Below, piece by piece: positions 5,915 to 6,782 of a stretch of 6,782 bases of DNA. The stretch's first letter is position 1; every line of letters starts with the position of its first letter. The DNA comes from Gammaproteobacteria bacterium (GTDB lineage: Bacteria > Pseudomonadota > Gammaproteobacteria > Eutrophobiales > Eutrophobiaceae): positions 1 through 6,782 of the forward strand of contig JAENIZ010000132.1 in the NCBI GenBank assembly GCA_016844485.1. Direction: 5' to 3'. Below the pieces are notes generated by a model. It worked only from the letters and a program-made list of their open reading frames with translations. It ran no database searches and was not told the DNA's origin. A program made the translations under genes and the position numbers.

Positions 5915-6782
5915 TCAATTAACAGCCGTTATTTTACCCTGCGTGGCGCGCTCATTTGATGCACTGGTCAGATAAAATTCCTCTTTTGCAAAATCATCCA
6001 CCTGGATCACTGCACTGCTGGCCTCCATTGCTACACGCAGGGTTTTCGCTTCTTGATCAGTGATCATGCCGGCAGCCAACGCCTCATCCACTGCCGCAAC
6101 AACCGTGCGGCTCTTGAGTTCTCCCTTGCGCATTGCTTTAACAATCCTGGGCTGCAATGTCTCGGCAGCAATAATTTTAGCCAATGCATCCTCCAGCAGA
6201 TAGACCGCATCGCCGGTTTCTCCCGGCAGATAGATACCCTTGGTCAATCGATCCCTGGCGATGCCGGGCGACAGTAAAAGTTTTGCTATCCTGCCGTCCA
6301 TCTCATCATCCGGTTTTGCATAGCTGCGTCCAAAGGGAAAGATCAGGAATCTGAGTGCAAAAGCGAGAGCCCTGATGGGAAAATTATCGAGGAAATCAAC
6401 TATTGCCTCCTGAATGAGATAGAGGCTGCGTTGCCCGTTCCACTCTACCAGCACCTTGTCACTCTCTGGCCGTCCCTGGTCCTGATGATTTTTCAGCACA
6501 GCAGAGATGAGATACAGGTGACTGAGCACATCACCCAGTCTCGCTGACAGTCTCTCCTTGCGTTTCAACGCGCCACCCAATATCAGCATGGCCATATCAG
6601 CCAGCATGGCAAAGGCGGAACTCATCCGAGTCAGTTGCCCGTAATACTTTGCGGTGTCATCCGCATGTGGCGCCCGGCACAGGCGGGCATTGCTCAACCC
6701 GAGCAGCGAGGTGCGTACTACATTACTGATGGTAAAACCGATATGACCAAAGATGGCCTGATCGAATTGTTCTAATCCCGCG
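5915..6782 (-). CDS. fadE: Acyl-CoA dehydrogenase FadE, C-terminal part (partial, 5' end beyond window)
   Basis: This is the 3' part of a FadE-type acyl-CoA dehydrogenase, the FAD enzyme that turns acyl-CoA into trans-2-enoyl-CoA in the first oxidative step of beta-oxidation. The open frame continues without a stop from the TGA at 5915 to the right edge, giving about 288 visible residues. The first 28 (AGLEQFDQAIFGHIGF...) match the FadE pattern of an 'HIG' segment followed by a 'GL' and the 'KYYGQLTRMSSAFAMLADMA' type helix. A TTG at 6697 could be mistaken for a start, but the homology runs through it. The visible part corresponds to the C-terminal DUF1974 domain, with typical stretches GGALKRKERLSARLGD, NFPIRALAFALRFLIFPFGR and a late VDDF. 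Full-length FadE is about 800 residues, so the catalytic flavin domain lies outside the window. It is first in transcription order here, 27 bp before the thiolase. The family call is firm; the upstream part is inferred. Confidence 0.93.
   Translation of the reverse strand, partial: AGLEQFDQAIFGHIGFTISNVVRTSLLGLSNARLCRAPHADDTAKYYGQLTRMSSAFAMLADMAMLILGGALKRKERLSARLGDVLSHLYLISAVLKNHQDQGRPESDKVLVEWNGQRSLYLIQEAIVDFLDNFPIRALAFALRFLIFPFGRSYAKPDDEMDGRIAKLLLSPGIARDRLTKGIYLPGETGDAVYLLEDALAKIIAAETLQPRIVKAMRKGELKSRTVVAAVDEALAAGMITDQEAKTLRVAMEASSAVIQVDDFAKEEFYLTSASNERATQGKITAVN

Noticed and set aside
1..6782. CRISPR array, tRNA/rRNA gene, insertion sequence or phage gene
   Set aside because: No spaced direct repeats, RNA gene signatures, transposase-like protein or phage protein was seen; the window is nearly filled by metabolic genes.

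Overview
All five genes lie on the minus strand and read from high to low coordinates: a FadE-type acyl-CoA dehydrogenase (3' part only, cut by the right edge), a FadI-type thiolase, a FadJ-type enoyl-CoA hydratase/3-hydroxyacyl-CoA dehydrogenase, a long-chain acyl-CoA synthetase, and a YciA-type acyl-CoA thioesterase. Together they cover fatty acid activation, all four beta-oxidation steps and acyl-CoA hydrolysis. The FadE C-terminal domain (DUF1974 type), the FadI/FadJ pair and the YciA thioesterase suggest a gammaproteobacterium of moderate GC content. The sequence does not support a finer placement.

Layout from the right edge (upstream) to the left (downstream): fadE 3' part 5915-6782; 27-bp gap; fadI 4577-5887; fadJ about 10 nt later (start taken at 4566, with an alternative at 4587 that overlaps fadI by 11 bp), ending at 2545; 98-bp spacer with a degenerate heptanucleotide repeat and a small GC-rich hairpin; acyl-CoA synthetase 551-2446; thioesterase 153-554, overlapping the synthetase by 4 bp (ATGA). 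Positions 1-152 hold no supported gene. They carry an imperfect palindrome that resembles a dispersed repeat, with an 11-bp stem.

How the genes work together: the synthetase makes acyl-CoA from free fatty acid at the cost of ATP. FadE oxidises it to trans-2-enoyl-CoA, FadJ hydrates it and oxidises the 3-hydroxyacyl-CoA, and FadI cleaves off acetyl-CoA. The thioesterase can release CoA from acyl-CoA, which may protect the CoA pool. Tight spacing suggests two co-transcribed blocks (fadE-fadI-fadJ and synthetase-thioesterase), possibly one operon. No regulator gene or convincing operator is visible.

I found no sign of a new biological system. The coding content is ordinary fatty acid catabolism. 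The least explained parts are the two non-coding repeat structures and the translational coupling of a ligase with an enzyme of opposite action.
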